Shown: positions 7,507 to 12,626 of the stretch, piece by piece
Position numbering within the stretch: position 1 is the stretch's first letter
Layout: each line of letters begins with the position of its first letter
Assembly: GCA_947644475.1 (NCBI GenBank)
Contig: CANRZQ010000047.1
Location: 1-12,626, forward strand
Source: an uncultured Muribaculaceae bacterium
Lineage (GTDB): Bacteria; Bacteroidota; Bacteroidia; Bacteroidales; Muribaculaceae
Direction of reading: 5' to 3'
Length of the DNA: 12,626 nt
Position numbers and translations under genes: made by a program
The notes under the pieces: model-generated
Told to the model about the DNA's origin: nothing
The model's input: the letters and a program-made list of their open reading frames with translations, nothing else
The model's database searches: none

Positions 7507-7944
7507 ATGAACACCATCTCTTCTGAAATCCGCAAGGCGCTCGATGAAAACAACATCAAGCCCGCACCCGGCACCACCCTCGACGAAATAGCCGATTTCT
7601 TCACCCGCATCGAATCCTACGACCGATATATAAATGTCGATTTCGACGATTTCATATCCATAATACGCGACTCATCTGTGATAGGCATCGCCTCCGAGAC
7701 AGTATCCTACGACAATATCGGCACCGCGCTGCGCACAATCCTCGCCACAACAGTCGACGGCCGCAAGCCCTCATCCGTTCTTGTCAACTTCAACATCGGC
7801 CCCGACTTCATGATGGAACACATGCACCTCGTATCCGAAGCAGTCGAGACTCTTCCTTCCGACGTGGACATGATATGGGGCATGTCGCACAGCAACTCCG
7901 ACGCCCGCGAAGCAGAAATGGCCGTAGCGATGGGCTACAAGTAA
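7507..7944 (+). CDS. Stand-alone FtsZ C-terminal-domain-like protein (145 aa), no GTPase domain
   Basis: The frame extends upstream to 7399 only as an Arg-rich shadow of the slyD tail; the start chosen is the ATG at 7507, 20 nt after slyD. Residues 31-144 follow the FtsZ C-terminal domain in order. YINVDFDDFISII (41-53) matches the T7 synergy loop (E. coli MNVDFADVRTVM) and keeps both acidic residues, D45 and D48. SSVLVNFNIGPDFMMEH (89-105) matches GVLVNITAGFDLRLDE, and SDVDMIWGMSHSNSD ... MAVAMGY matches the last strands (VVIGTSLDPDM ... VTVVATG). The GTP-binding N-terminal domain (GGGTGTG tubulin signature) is absent; residues 1-30 are an unrelated short helical lead. There is no C-terminal FtsA/ZipA-binding peptide. 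It may bind FtsZ through the T7 face, or have been recruited elsewhere (inference). Confidence 0.72.
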   Translation: MNTISSEIRKALDENNIKPAPGTTLDEIADFFTRIESYDRYINVDFDDFISIIRDSSVIGIASETVSYDNIGTALRTILATTVDGRKPSSVLVNFNIGPDFMMEHMHLVSEAVETLPSDVDMIWGMSHSNSDAREAEMAVAMGYK

Positions 7945-7976
7945 TTTGCTCGTTTTTGAAAAAAACATTATCTTTG
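7945..7976 (+). promoter_or_regulatory. Bacteroidetes-type promoter of the rhomboid pair
   Basis: TTTG at 7945-7948 (-33) and TATCTTTG at 7969-7976 (-7, TAnnTTTG) are exactly 20 nt apart. The -33 box begins one base after the stop codon of the preceding gene. Transcription would start within or at the edge of the hairpin at 7977-8003. Confidence 0.72.
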
Positions 7977-8003
7977 CGTCTTCGGTTATAGTAACCGAAG
8001 ACG
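7977..8003. promoter_or_regulatory. Perfect 12-bp inverted repeat at the predicted rhomboid transcription start
   Basis: The arms cgtcttcggtta (7977-7988) and taaccgaagacg (7992-8003) are perfectly complementary around a 3-nt centre, immediately after the -7 box. It could be an operator covering +1, a 5' hairpin stabilising the rhomboid mRNA, or the terminator of the slyD operon. The following TTTCATCTTATCT is only a weak T tract. Confidence 0.6.
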
Positions 8004-8028
8004 TTTCATCTTATCTACAACCTATAAT

Positions 8029-8775
8029 ATGGCTTTTGACAACGGATTTTTAAACAGGATGCCGCCGGTGACAAAAAACCTGCTCATCGTAAACATACTG
8101 GTGTTTGTGGTCATGGCAGTGATGCCTTCGGCCAAAGAGGCCTTGGTCGACCGCTATCTCGGGCTGCACTATTTCTCGTCGCCTACGTTCAACGTGGCCC
8201 AGCTGTTCACCTACATGTTTATCCACGCAGGGTTCATGCACCTCTTCTTCAACATGTTTGCCCTTATCATGTTCGGCCCGCAGATCGAATGGTCGCTCGG
8301 ATCGAGGCGATTCCTGTTCTACTACATATCATGCGGCATTGGCGCCGCCCTGGTGCAGGAAGGAGTGTTCGCGCTCATGCTCACAAAATACACGGCAATG
8401 TTCCCGCCCGAGCAACTCGACCAAATAATACGCGAGGGAGCCAGGGCACTGTCGCAAGGCATGGACTTCTCCGACCCAACCATGTCGGCAATCAACCGGC
8501 TTGTCAACGGAGGCACCGTAGGCGCTTCCGGAGCCATCTACGGCGTGCTGCTTGCCTTCGGCATGCTCTTCCCCAACTATCAGCTGATGCTCATCATCCC
8601 GCCAATGCCCGTAAAGGCCAAATGGCTCGTCGTGGGATATGCAGTAATCGAACTCGTCTACGGCGTTGGCGGCTCATCATCGGGCGTGGCCCATTTCTGC
8701 CACCTCGGCGGCATGGTGGCCGGCCTGCTCATCATTCTTTATTGGAAACACAAAGGACTCTTCCGGAGATATTGA
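8029..8775 (+). CDS. Rhomboid family intramembrane serine protease 1
   Basis: This polytopic inner-membrane protease of 248 residues cleaves transmembrane substrates within the bilayer. The family marks are HAGFMHLFFNM in the L1/TM2 region, the catalytic serine S167 in GASGAIYG (GxSG motif) and the catalytic histidine H225 in HFCHLGGM (HxGG, with conserved H222 three residues before). Six or so hydrophobic segments are visible, starting with NLLIVNILVFVVMAVM. A longer hydrophilic segment (about residues 124-160) separates two helices before the serine helix. The start at 8029 follows a good promoter and a perfect hairpin. The second rhomboid starts 1 nt after its stop. Substrates cannot be inferred. 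Confidence 0.93.
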   Translation: MAFDNGFLNRMPPVTKNLLIVNILVFVVMAVMPSAKEALVDRYLGLHYFSSPTFNVAQLFTYMFIHAGFMHLFFNMFALIMFGPQIEWSLGSRRFLFYYISCGIGAALVQEGVFALMLTKYTAMFPPEQLDQIIREGARALSQGMDFSDPTMSAINRLVNGGTVGASGAIYGVLLAFGMLFPNYQLMLIIPPMPVKAKWLVVGYAVIELVYGVGGSSSGVAHFCHLGGMVAGLLIILYWKHKGLFRRY

Positions 8776-8776
8776 T

Positions 8777-9601
8777 ATGACGTCTTTCCGACAATACTGG
8801 CATGTGTATCTGTGGCGCGACGTCACATCACGCCTCATCACAGTGTGCTTTCTGGTGTGGGCCGCAATCGGCCTGCTCTCGCTCATAGACACGCCGGCGG
8901 CATACACCGCCGTGGCATGGCTCGCCGAGCCGGCCGCTCCCGCCGCGCTGCTCACCCGCCCGTGGACAGCCATAACATATATGTTTGTCCACGTCGATTT
9001 CATCCATCTTGTGATAAACATGATGTGGCTCATGATGTTCGGCCGCCTGATGTACCACACAGAAGGCGGCGAGCGCACCCTCGCCATGTATATCTACGGC
9101 GGCATCGCCGGCGCGCTCGCTTTCCTGGCCTGCAACGCCGCCATAGGCCCCGCCCACTCCATGCTCCTTGGCGCGTCATGCGCCATAATCGGGCTTATCG
9201 GGGCCATAACCGTGGCTATGCCCTCGCTGAAAGTGAACCTTATGTTCTTCGGAGCCGTAAAAGTAGGCTGGATTGGCGTTCTTGCCATCCTCTTTTTCGT
9301 AATCATGGCGCCATCCACTGCCGAAAGCGTGGCACATGCCGGAGGCTTTGCCGCCGGAGCCGCCTACGGGCTGCTGCGCCGCCGAGGCATCGACATCACC
9401 CGGCCAATGCGCATCCTGCTCGGCTACTTTCATTCTCCGTCCACAGTATTTTCCCGGCGCAAGCCCACCACCACCAATCTGCGCGGCACCGACGCCGACG
9501 TGCTCGACCGCCTGCTCGAGAAAGTGTCGCGCTCGGGCTACCGCTCCCTCTCGGCCGTAGAGCGCCAGACCCTCTTCGACCTCACCCGGCGCATGAAATA
9601 A
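8777..9601 (+). CDS. Rhomboid family intramembrane serine protease 2, GASC variant
   Basis: The start is placed at 8777, one base after the first rhomboid's stop, giving 274 residues. The open frame runs back to 8666, but that part is out-of-frame translation of the first rhomboid. Family marks are HVDFIHLVINMMWLMMFG, S134 in LGASCAIIG and H187 in VAHAGGFAAG. Serine and histidine are kept, but the glycine after the serine (GxSG) is C135. That may weaken the oxyanion loop without ruling out activity. The C-terminal part is a basic linker followed by DADVLDRLLEKVSRSGYRSL and a helical end, a tail found on Bacteroidetes rhomboids (DUF6576-like). A stem-loop overlaps the end of the gene. Confidence 0.9.
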   Translation: MTSFRQYWHVYLWRDVTSRLITVCFLVWAAIGLLSLIDTPAAYTAVAWLAEPAAPAALLTRPWTAITYMFVHVDFIHLVINMMWLMMFGRLMYHTEGGERTLAMYIYGGIAGALAFLACNAAIGPAHSMLLGASCAIIGLIGAITVAMPSLKVNLMFFGAVKVGWIGVLAILFFVIMAPSTAESVAHAGGFAAGAAYGLLRRRGIDITRPMRILLGYFHSPSTVFSRRKPTTTNLRGTDADVLDRLLEKVSRSGYRSLSAVERQTLFDLTRRMK

Positions 9602-9626
9602 ATGGCATCAGCCATTGTTTATTTAT
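9601..9626 (+). terminator. Weak terminator after the second rhomboid
   Basis: A 6-bp stem AATGGC / GCCATT (9601-9606 and 9611-9616) with loop ATCA is followed by the T-rich gtttatttat. Its first base is the last base of the rhomboid stop codon. The stem is short, so termination is probably partial. Confidence 0.45.
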
Positions 9627-9645
9627 CATGCATATATTATATTTG
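9615..9645 (+). promoter_or_regulatory. Promoter of the MNT-HEPN pair
   Basis: TTG at 9615-9617 (-33) and TATATTTG at 9638-9645 (-7) have a 20-nt spacer. The -33 element overlaps the right arm of the terminator-like stem. The predicted transcript starts near 9652, which favours the MNT start at 9666 over the in-frame ATG at 9615. Confidence 0.65.
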
Positions 9646-9665
9646 CATTTGAAAACCACAACATT

Positions 9666-9980
9666 ATGAGACGCCTGGAAATTGTTGAGAAAATTAGGTT
9701 GATCATTCGGGAAGTTGCACCCGAGGCAGAAATAATCCTGTTCGGTTCGGAAGCACGCGGTGAGGCTCGAATAGATTCAGATTTCGACATCCTTATCCTT
9801 GAAGATGCCGATAAAATAACAATCTCTCGGAGAAAAGAGATAACATATCCATTATATATGTTTGCATACTCGGAAGGAGTGGATATCCAGCCATTGGTTC
9901 GCACCAAAACCGAATGGGAAAATCGTCCATTCCCAACCGCTTTTTTCAATAATGTCACATCCGAAGGTATCCATCTATGA
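9666..9980 (+). CDS. MNT-type minimal nucleotidyltransferase (HEPN-associated antitoxin type)
   Basis: A 104-residue protein of the DNA-polymerase-beta-like nucleotidyltransferase superfamily. The defining motif is complete: G27-S28-E-A-R-G with D39 and D41 in DSDFDILIL, and a third likely carboxylate D73 in GVDIQPLV. In characterised MNT-HEPN modules the nucleotidyltransferase neutralises the HEPN partner by transferring AMP to it. The gene overlaps the HEPN gene by 4 nt (ATGA at 9977-9980), the usual coupling. The in-frame ATG at 9615 would add an AT-rich stretch that contains the promoter, so the shorter form is preferred. Its DNA is far more AT-rich than the flanking genes, suggesting recent acquisition. 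Confidence 0.88.
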   Translation: MRRLEIVEKIRLIIREVAPEAEIILFGSEARGEARIDSDFDILILEDADKITISRRKEITYPLYMFAYSEGVDIQPLVRTKTEWENRPFPTAFFNNVTSEGIHL

Positions 9981-10372
9981 CATATCCTAACAACAACGCA
10001 CATATAGATTATCGCCTTGCAAGAGCCTTGGAGACATTCAATGACGCGGAACTGCTTATTTCAAACAAGAGATTCAATTCCGGTGTAAACAGGCTTTATT
10101 ACGCATGCTTTTACTCCGTATTGGCTTATTTGTTAAAAATTGGCATAGAAGCAAAAACTCATTCAGGAGTAAAACAAATGTTTGGCAAGCATATTGTCCT
10201 AAAAGGCTTGATTGACGCAGAATCAGCCGCATTTTTTTCCGATATACAAAACCTTCGGATTACCGGTGATTACGATGAATTTATCGACATTGCCGAAGAT
10301 GAAGCCTTTGATTTACTTGAATCGGGAAGAACTTTCATCAATAAAATGAAGGCAATAATAAATAATTATTAA
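9977..10372 (+). CDS. HEPN-domain protein (PF05168-like), partner of the MNT protein
   Basis: A 131-residue, mostly helical protein. The segment FNSGVNRLYYACFYSVLAYLL (N38, R39, Y41, Y42) is the core signature of HEPN proteins paired with MNT nucleotidyltransferases, and the later LRITGDYDEF (R94, D98, Y99) matches their R..xDY block. The canonical ribonuclease motif R-x(4-6)-H is not present in any position, so RNase activity is doubtful, or it uses the variant motif. The module could be a toxin-antitoxin pair or a regulated nucleotide-binding complex. GC content is about 37-40% in two 60-nt blocks counted by hand (10021-10080 and 10141-10200), against 67% in 9121-9180 of the rhomboid. It ends 4 nt before the next gene's GTG. 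Confidence 0.86.
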   Translation: MTYPNNNAHIDYRLARALETFNDAELLISNKRFNSGVNRLYYACFYSVLAYLLKIGIEAKTHSGVKQMFGKHIVLKGLIDAESAAFFSDIQNLRITGDYDEFIDIAEDEAFDLLESGRTFINKMKAIINNY

Positions 10373-10376
10373 ATTC

Positions 10377-11594
10377 GTGGCTCCACCATCAAATAGATAT
10401 AACCGCGCAAATCACGATGCTGCCGTGCCCCGCTCACACATAGCCTGGGATTTCGGACCGCGGCGCGGATGGCTGCGGCGCAGTGTCAACTTCCTGGTGC
10501 TGGCCGCGAATGCCGTTGTAGCCATCGCCCTCCTCATCACCGGATACGGAGGCCTGTTCAACCCCGAGGACTGGGGCGGGTGGGTATTCGCGCCCATGAT
10601 TTTCCCCGTGGTGCTGCTCGCATCGCTGGCCGTATTCATCCTCGACCTGATATGGTGGAGGCGCACAGCCCTGGTGCAGGGCGTGGCGTTGCTGCTGTGC
10701 GCCGGGCCAATAGCCGACTTTTGCCCCCTGAACTATCCGCGTATGTCGATGACCGAGGCGGAAAAGGCTAACGCCATAAAAATCATGACCTACAATGTGT
10801 TCAAGTTCTCCGACTTCACCCGGGCCTACGAAGGCAACGGAAACCCAACGCTGGAAGCCATTCTCAAAGAGGACGCCGACATTGTGTGCCTGCAAGAATG
10901 TATCGGCATGACGCTCTCGCGGATAGGCCGCTCGACGCCGGAGCAGATCGATTCGGTATTCGCCCGCTACCCATATGTATACCAGGGAGGCAAGAACACT
11001 GCGCTCTTGTCGAAATTTCCTGCCGAGCCTATCCCGTTGCAGATTAATTCCGACACCACCATGCGCAACAACGGCGAGGGCGCGGCATGGCGCGTGCACG
11101 TCGGCGACGACCGCATAATCAACCTTTTCAACCTCCACCTGCGCTCGCTTTATCTCACCCGCAACGACAAGGAACAATTCACCGGCATTGTAAAGGATAT
11201 TGTAAAACTCGACACCCTCGACATCGACGGCATGAAATTTTTCCGGGCCAACGCAATGGCCAAGATTGCCGAGGCGGCAAAGGCTCGTGCCGACCAAATC
11301 AAGAACCTCGAAAAATACATAGCAAAATACGGCGGCAAAAATGTGATTGTGTGCGGCGACTTCAACGATGTGAACGGCTGCTACGGCATCAACAGCCTGT
11401 GCCATGAATCGCGGCTGAGGCGCACCTACCCTCTGGCGGCCTTCGGCCCCACGGTCACTTTTCATGCCAACCATCTCTTTTTCCGCATCGACCACATACT
11501 TTTCCGCGGCGACCTCGAGCCTTACTCTATCTCCAGCCCGCACATCCCCTATTCCGACCATTATCCCCTCGTGGCCACTTTTATAATGAAATAA
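10377..11594 (+). CDS. Membrane-anchored endonuclease/exonuclease/phosphatase (EEP) family protein
   Basis: This protein of 405 residues has three N-terminal membrane segments (about 35-57, 68-88 and 93-112) followed by an EEP catalytic domain. Motifs in order are IMTYNVF (N140), DIVCLQE (E174, metal ligand), FNLHLRS (H254), CGDFND (D328, N330) and YSDHYPL (D394, H395). This is the full active-site set of Mg-dependent phosphodiesterases and phosphatases related to DNase I and ExoIII. The membrane anchor argues for an extracytoplasmic or membrane-lipid substrate rather than DNA repair. The only upstream-most start is GTG at 10377, 4 nt after the HEPN stop; a second in-frame GTG at 10425 is possible. 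The first 30 residues are hydrophilic and unlike a normal N-terminus, possibly made at an insertion junction. Confidence 0.87.
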   Translation: MAPPSNRYNRANHDAAVPRSHIAWDFGPRRGWLRRSVNFLVLAANAVVAIALLITGYGGLFNPEDWGGWVFAPMIFPVVLLASLAVFILDLIWWRRTALVQGVALLLCAGPIADFCPLNYPRMSMTEAEKANAIKIMTYNVFKFSDFTRAYEGNGNPTLEAILKEDADIVCLQECIGMTLSRIGRSTPEQIDSVFARYPYVYQGGKNTALLSKFPAEPIPLQINSDTTMRNNGEGAAWRVHVGDDRIINLFNLHLRSLYLTRNDKEQFTGIVKDIVKLDTLDIDGMKFFRANAMAKIAEAAKARADQIKNLEKYIAKYGGKNVIVCGDFNDVNGCYGINSLCHESRLRRTYPLAAFGPTVTFHANHLFFRIDHILFRGDLEPYSISSPHIPYSDHYPLVATFIMK

Positions 11595-11637
11595 TCCCGA
11601 CTGCTTGTCACAATCCGGGCTGCGATTACGTCTATCT

Positions 11638-11656
11638 ATAAAAATACTATTTTTAT
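11638..11656. promoter_or_regulatory. AT palindrome overlapping the DUF2807 start codon
   Basis: ATAAAAATA (11638-11646) and TATTTTTAT (11648-11656) form a perfect 9-bp inverted repeat around one base, and its right arm includes AT of the start codon. It could be an operator or simply low-complexity A/T. The 60-nt gap from 11595 shows no convincing promoter or terminator. Confidence 0.35.
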
Positions 11657-12419
11657 GAAAACTACAAGACTTACATCTATCATTGCCTGCGCCGCATTGT
11701 CTGCCTCCGCCATGCTCTGCGGATGCTCATCTTCGTCAAGAACCCAGATTTCAGGCGAAGGCCCGATTGAGACCCGCGACACAGTAATCGACTCCTTCAA
11801 ATCGCTCACCGTCTCTTCGGGCGTGAACGTAACGTTCACTGCATCTGCCGCAGGCTCCAAACCCACGGCACACATCTCAGCCCCGGCCACGCTTATGCCC
11901 TATCTCGTGATGGAAGTAAAGGACGGCTCCCTTACGGTTGGCCTCGAAAACAGCCACAATTACAGAAGAACCAACCGCATAAACATATCGCTTTCCGCTC
12001 CCATGCCCGGCACACTCACCGCCACATCAGGCGCCGGCCTCGACATAGCATGCTCCTATCCCGTCGACACCCTCACCCTGCATTGCACCTCGGGAGCCGA
12101 CATCGACATCCCGTCGATAAACTGCGTGGCCATCTCCGCCCACTGCACCTCCGGGGCCGACATCGACATAAACAACCTCTCTGCCGACGCCGCCACTCTT
12201 CATTGCACATCAGGAGCCGACATCGACGTGACATGCACCGGCGTGACATCGCTCGACGCATCTGCCACCTCCGGCGCCGGCATCGACATCGCGGGCAAAG
12301 TAGAAGCCCTTATATGCTCGGCCACTTCCGGAGCCTCGATCGACGCCTCCAAAGTAGATAAAAACGCCCTCGTTAAAAAAGACATAAGCAAAAACTCCGC
12401 CGGCTCCGTCAAATTATAA
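11655..12419 (+). CDS. DUF2807 (GIN-domain) lipoprotein with stacked TSGAxIDI repeats
   Basis: A 254-residue exported lipoprotein. The signal peptide ends in a lipobox, L21-C-G-C24, so C24 should be lipidated. The next residues (SSSSRTQ) lack the acidic surface-export signal of Bacteroidetes, which suggests a periplasm-facing location. From about residue 43 the sequence matches the DUF2807 putative autotransporter adhesin head: DSFKSLTVSSGVNVTF ... GSLTVGL. The C-terminal half has six copies of (A/C)TSGA(D/G/S)(I/L)D, spaced 19-21 residues apart, the pattern of a right-handed beta-solenoid. In three consecutive rungs Cys144/164/184 and Asp149/151, 169/171, 189/191 line up exactly. Function in the envelope is unknown. 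A hairpin-T7 terminator follows at 12500. Confidence 0.87.
   Translation: MKTTRLTSIIACAALSASAMLCGCSSSSRTQISGEGPIETRDTVIDSFKSLTVSSGVNVTFTASAAGSKPTAHISAPATLMPYLVMEVKDGSLTVGLENSHNYRRTNRINISLSAPMPGTLTATSGAGLDIACSYPVDTLTLHCTSGADIDIPSINCVAISAHCTSGADIDINNLSADAATLHCTSGADIDVTCTGVTSLDASATSGAGIDIAGKVEALICSATSGASIDASKVDKNALVKKDISKNSAGSVKL
12021..12356 (+). repeat. Six in-frame tandem repeats of about 60 bp inside the DUF2807 gene
   Basis: The core of each unit encodes (A/C)TSGA-x-(I/L)D. Cores begin near 12021, 12084, 12144, 12204, 12264 and 12321, giving spacings of 63, 60, 60, 60 and 57 nt, always multiples of three. Units 2-4 share nearly identical DNA (tgcacctcgggagccgacat and its variants), while synonymous positions differ, so the protein pattern is conserved beyond the DNA. 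Confidence 0.85.
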
Positions 12420-12471
12420 TAATTCAAGACAAGAGATCATAAGTGCCGGGATAATCTGATTCCGATTCACA

Positions 12472-12488
12472 AAGCGGCAGAGCCGCTT
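12472..12488. repeat. Hairpin AAGCGGC-AGA-GCCGCTT
   Basis: A perfect 7-bp stem with a 3-nt loop, 53 nt after the DUF2807 stop. It has no T tract and stands just before the GTAG-headed element. The DNA between 12420 and 12471 shows nothing else. Confidence 0.6.
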
Positions 12489-12499
12489 AATATGGTAGG

Positions 12500-12524
12500 C
12501 ATGGGCGAAAGCCCATGTTTTTTT
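12500..12524 (+). terminator. Rho-independent terminator of the DUF2807 gene (within the REP-like unit)
   Basis: Stem CATGGGC / GCCCATG closed by the stable GAAA tetraloop and followed by seven T residues (12518-12524) is a canonical intrinsic terminator on the + strand, 80 nt after the stop codon. Confidence 0.82.
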
Positions 12525-12537
12525 GTGTATGTTGTTA

Positions 12538-12559
12538 TTCGACTGCGGCCGCAGTCGAA
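12538..12559. repeat. Perfect 22-bp palindrome between the two REP-like units
   Basis: The half-site TTCGACTGCGG (12538-12548) is followed directly by its reverse complement (12549-12559) with no loop. The centre is GCGGCCGC. It could form a cruciform or be a binding site for a dimeric protein. Confidence 0.75.
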
Positions 12560-12606
12560 CTTCCTATATAGATAAACACGGGCTATTGCCCGTGCCTACC
12601 GTATTC

Positions 12607-12622
12607 GACCGCAAATGCGGTC
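12607..12622. repeat. Hairpin GACCGC-AAAT-GCGGTC at the window edge
   Basis: A perfect 6-bp stem and 4-nt loop. It is preceded by TATTCGAC, the same word that precedes the 22-bp palindrome (12536-12543), so these two may be diverged copies of one unit. The array may continue beyond the window. Confidence 0.55.
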
Positions 12623-12626
12623 TGTT

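Larger units (their letters stand above)
12495..12599. repeat. REP/BIME-like pair of inverted GTAG-headed hairpins
   Basis: Unit 1 (12495-12518, + strand) is GTAG followed by GCATGGGC, loop GAAA, GCCCATGT. Unit 2 (12576-12599, - strand) is GTAG followed by GCACGGGC, loop AATA, GCCCGTGT. The stems differ at one pair in a compensatory way (T-A in unit 1, C-G in unit 2), which keeps the fold. A GTAG or GTGG tetranucleotide at the foot of a hairpin is the hallmark of REP sequences mobilised by RAYT (Y1-type) transposases, and an inverted pair is the BIME arrangement. No RAYT gene is in the window. The spacer carries a long palindrome. Confidence 0.62.

Noticed and set aside
8666..8776. N-terminal extension of the second rhomboid
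   Set aside because: It overlaps the last part of the first rhomboid, which contains the catalytic histidine. The ATG at 8777 gives a normal rhomboid N-terminus.
9615..9665. Upstream ATG for the MNT gene
   Set aside because: The segment contains the promoter elements (9615-9645) and encodes an AT-biased, non-conserved leader. The start at 9666 fits the family.
10434..11561. 375-codon open frame on the minus strand
   Set aside because: It lies entirely opposite the EEP gene, whose motifs are unambiguous. Long antisense frames are expected in GC-rich coding DNA, and the translation shows no recognisable domain.
11596..11619. Possible terminator after the EEP gene (CCCG ... CGGG)
   Set aside because: Only four base pairs with a 16-nt loop and no T tract follow; not convincing.
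12021..12356. CRISPR-like regular spacing of about 60 bp
   Set aside because: The repeats are in frame inside a coding sequence, their spacing is always a multiple of three, and the spacers encode conserved beta-strand residues. This is a protein repeat, not an array.

Overview
The window reads as chromosomal DNA of a Bacteroidales bacterium, most likely a gut Muribaculaceae-type organism or a close relative. Three things support this. The coding DNA is GC-rich, while the intergenic DNA is AT-rich. Three promoters have the Bacteroidetes layout (-33 TTG/TTTG, 20 nt, -7 TAnnTTTG), and starts lack clear Shine-Dalgarno sequences. The gene content also fits: a DUF3078 outer-membrane protein, a menaquinone methyltransferase, a SlyD with a Cys-rich tail, tandem rhomboids followed by a membrane-anchored EEP-family phosphatase/nuclease, and a DUF2807 lipoprotein. 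The genus assignment is inference. All genes lie on the + strand.

Layout. (1) 1-1685: the end of a sugar MFS permease and a PfkB-type fructokinase, a monosaccharide uptake-and-phosphorylation pair such as closes a fructan locus, followed by a strong, symmetric terminator. (2) 1686-2794: pgeF (purine nucleoside phosphorylase/laccase-domain protein) between two AT-rich gaps that share a diverged 41-bp repeat. (3) 2795-6837: a compact run from a well-formed promoter: purC, menG/ubiE, a DUF3078 outer-membrane beta-barrel protein and two small exported proteins joined by 4-nt ATGA overlaps. (4) 6899-7944: slyD and a 145-residue protein that looks like the C-terminal half of FtsZ with no GTPase domain. 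(5) 7945-9601: promoter, perfect hairpin and two rhomboid proteases 1 nt apart. (6) 9602-10372: an AT-rich MNT-HEPN toxin-antitoxin type pair with its own promoter, apparently inserted between the rhomboids and the next gene. (7) 10377-12419: a membrane-anchored EEP-domain enzyme with a GTG start at the insertion junction, then a DUF2807 lipoprotein built of about 20-residue repeats. (8) 12420-12626: no gene, but a dense set of hairpins, including two inverted GTAG-headed units resembling REP/BIME elements; the first also serves as a terminator.

The best candidates for something undescribed are the stand-alone FtsZ C-terminal-domain protein beside slyD, the GTAG-headed REP-like array at the right end, and the MNT-HEPN cassette with the remodelled start of its downstream neighbour. 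No CRISPR array, tRNA or rRNA was recognised.
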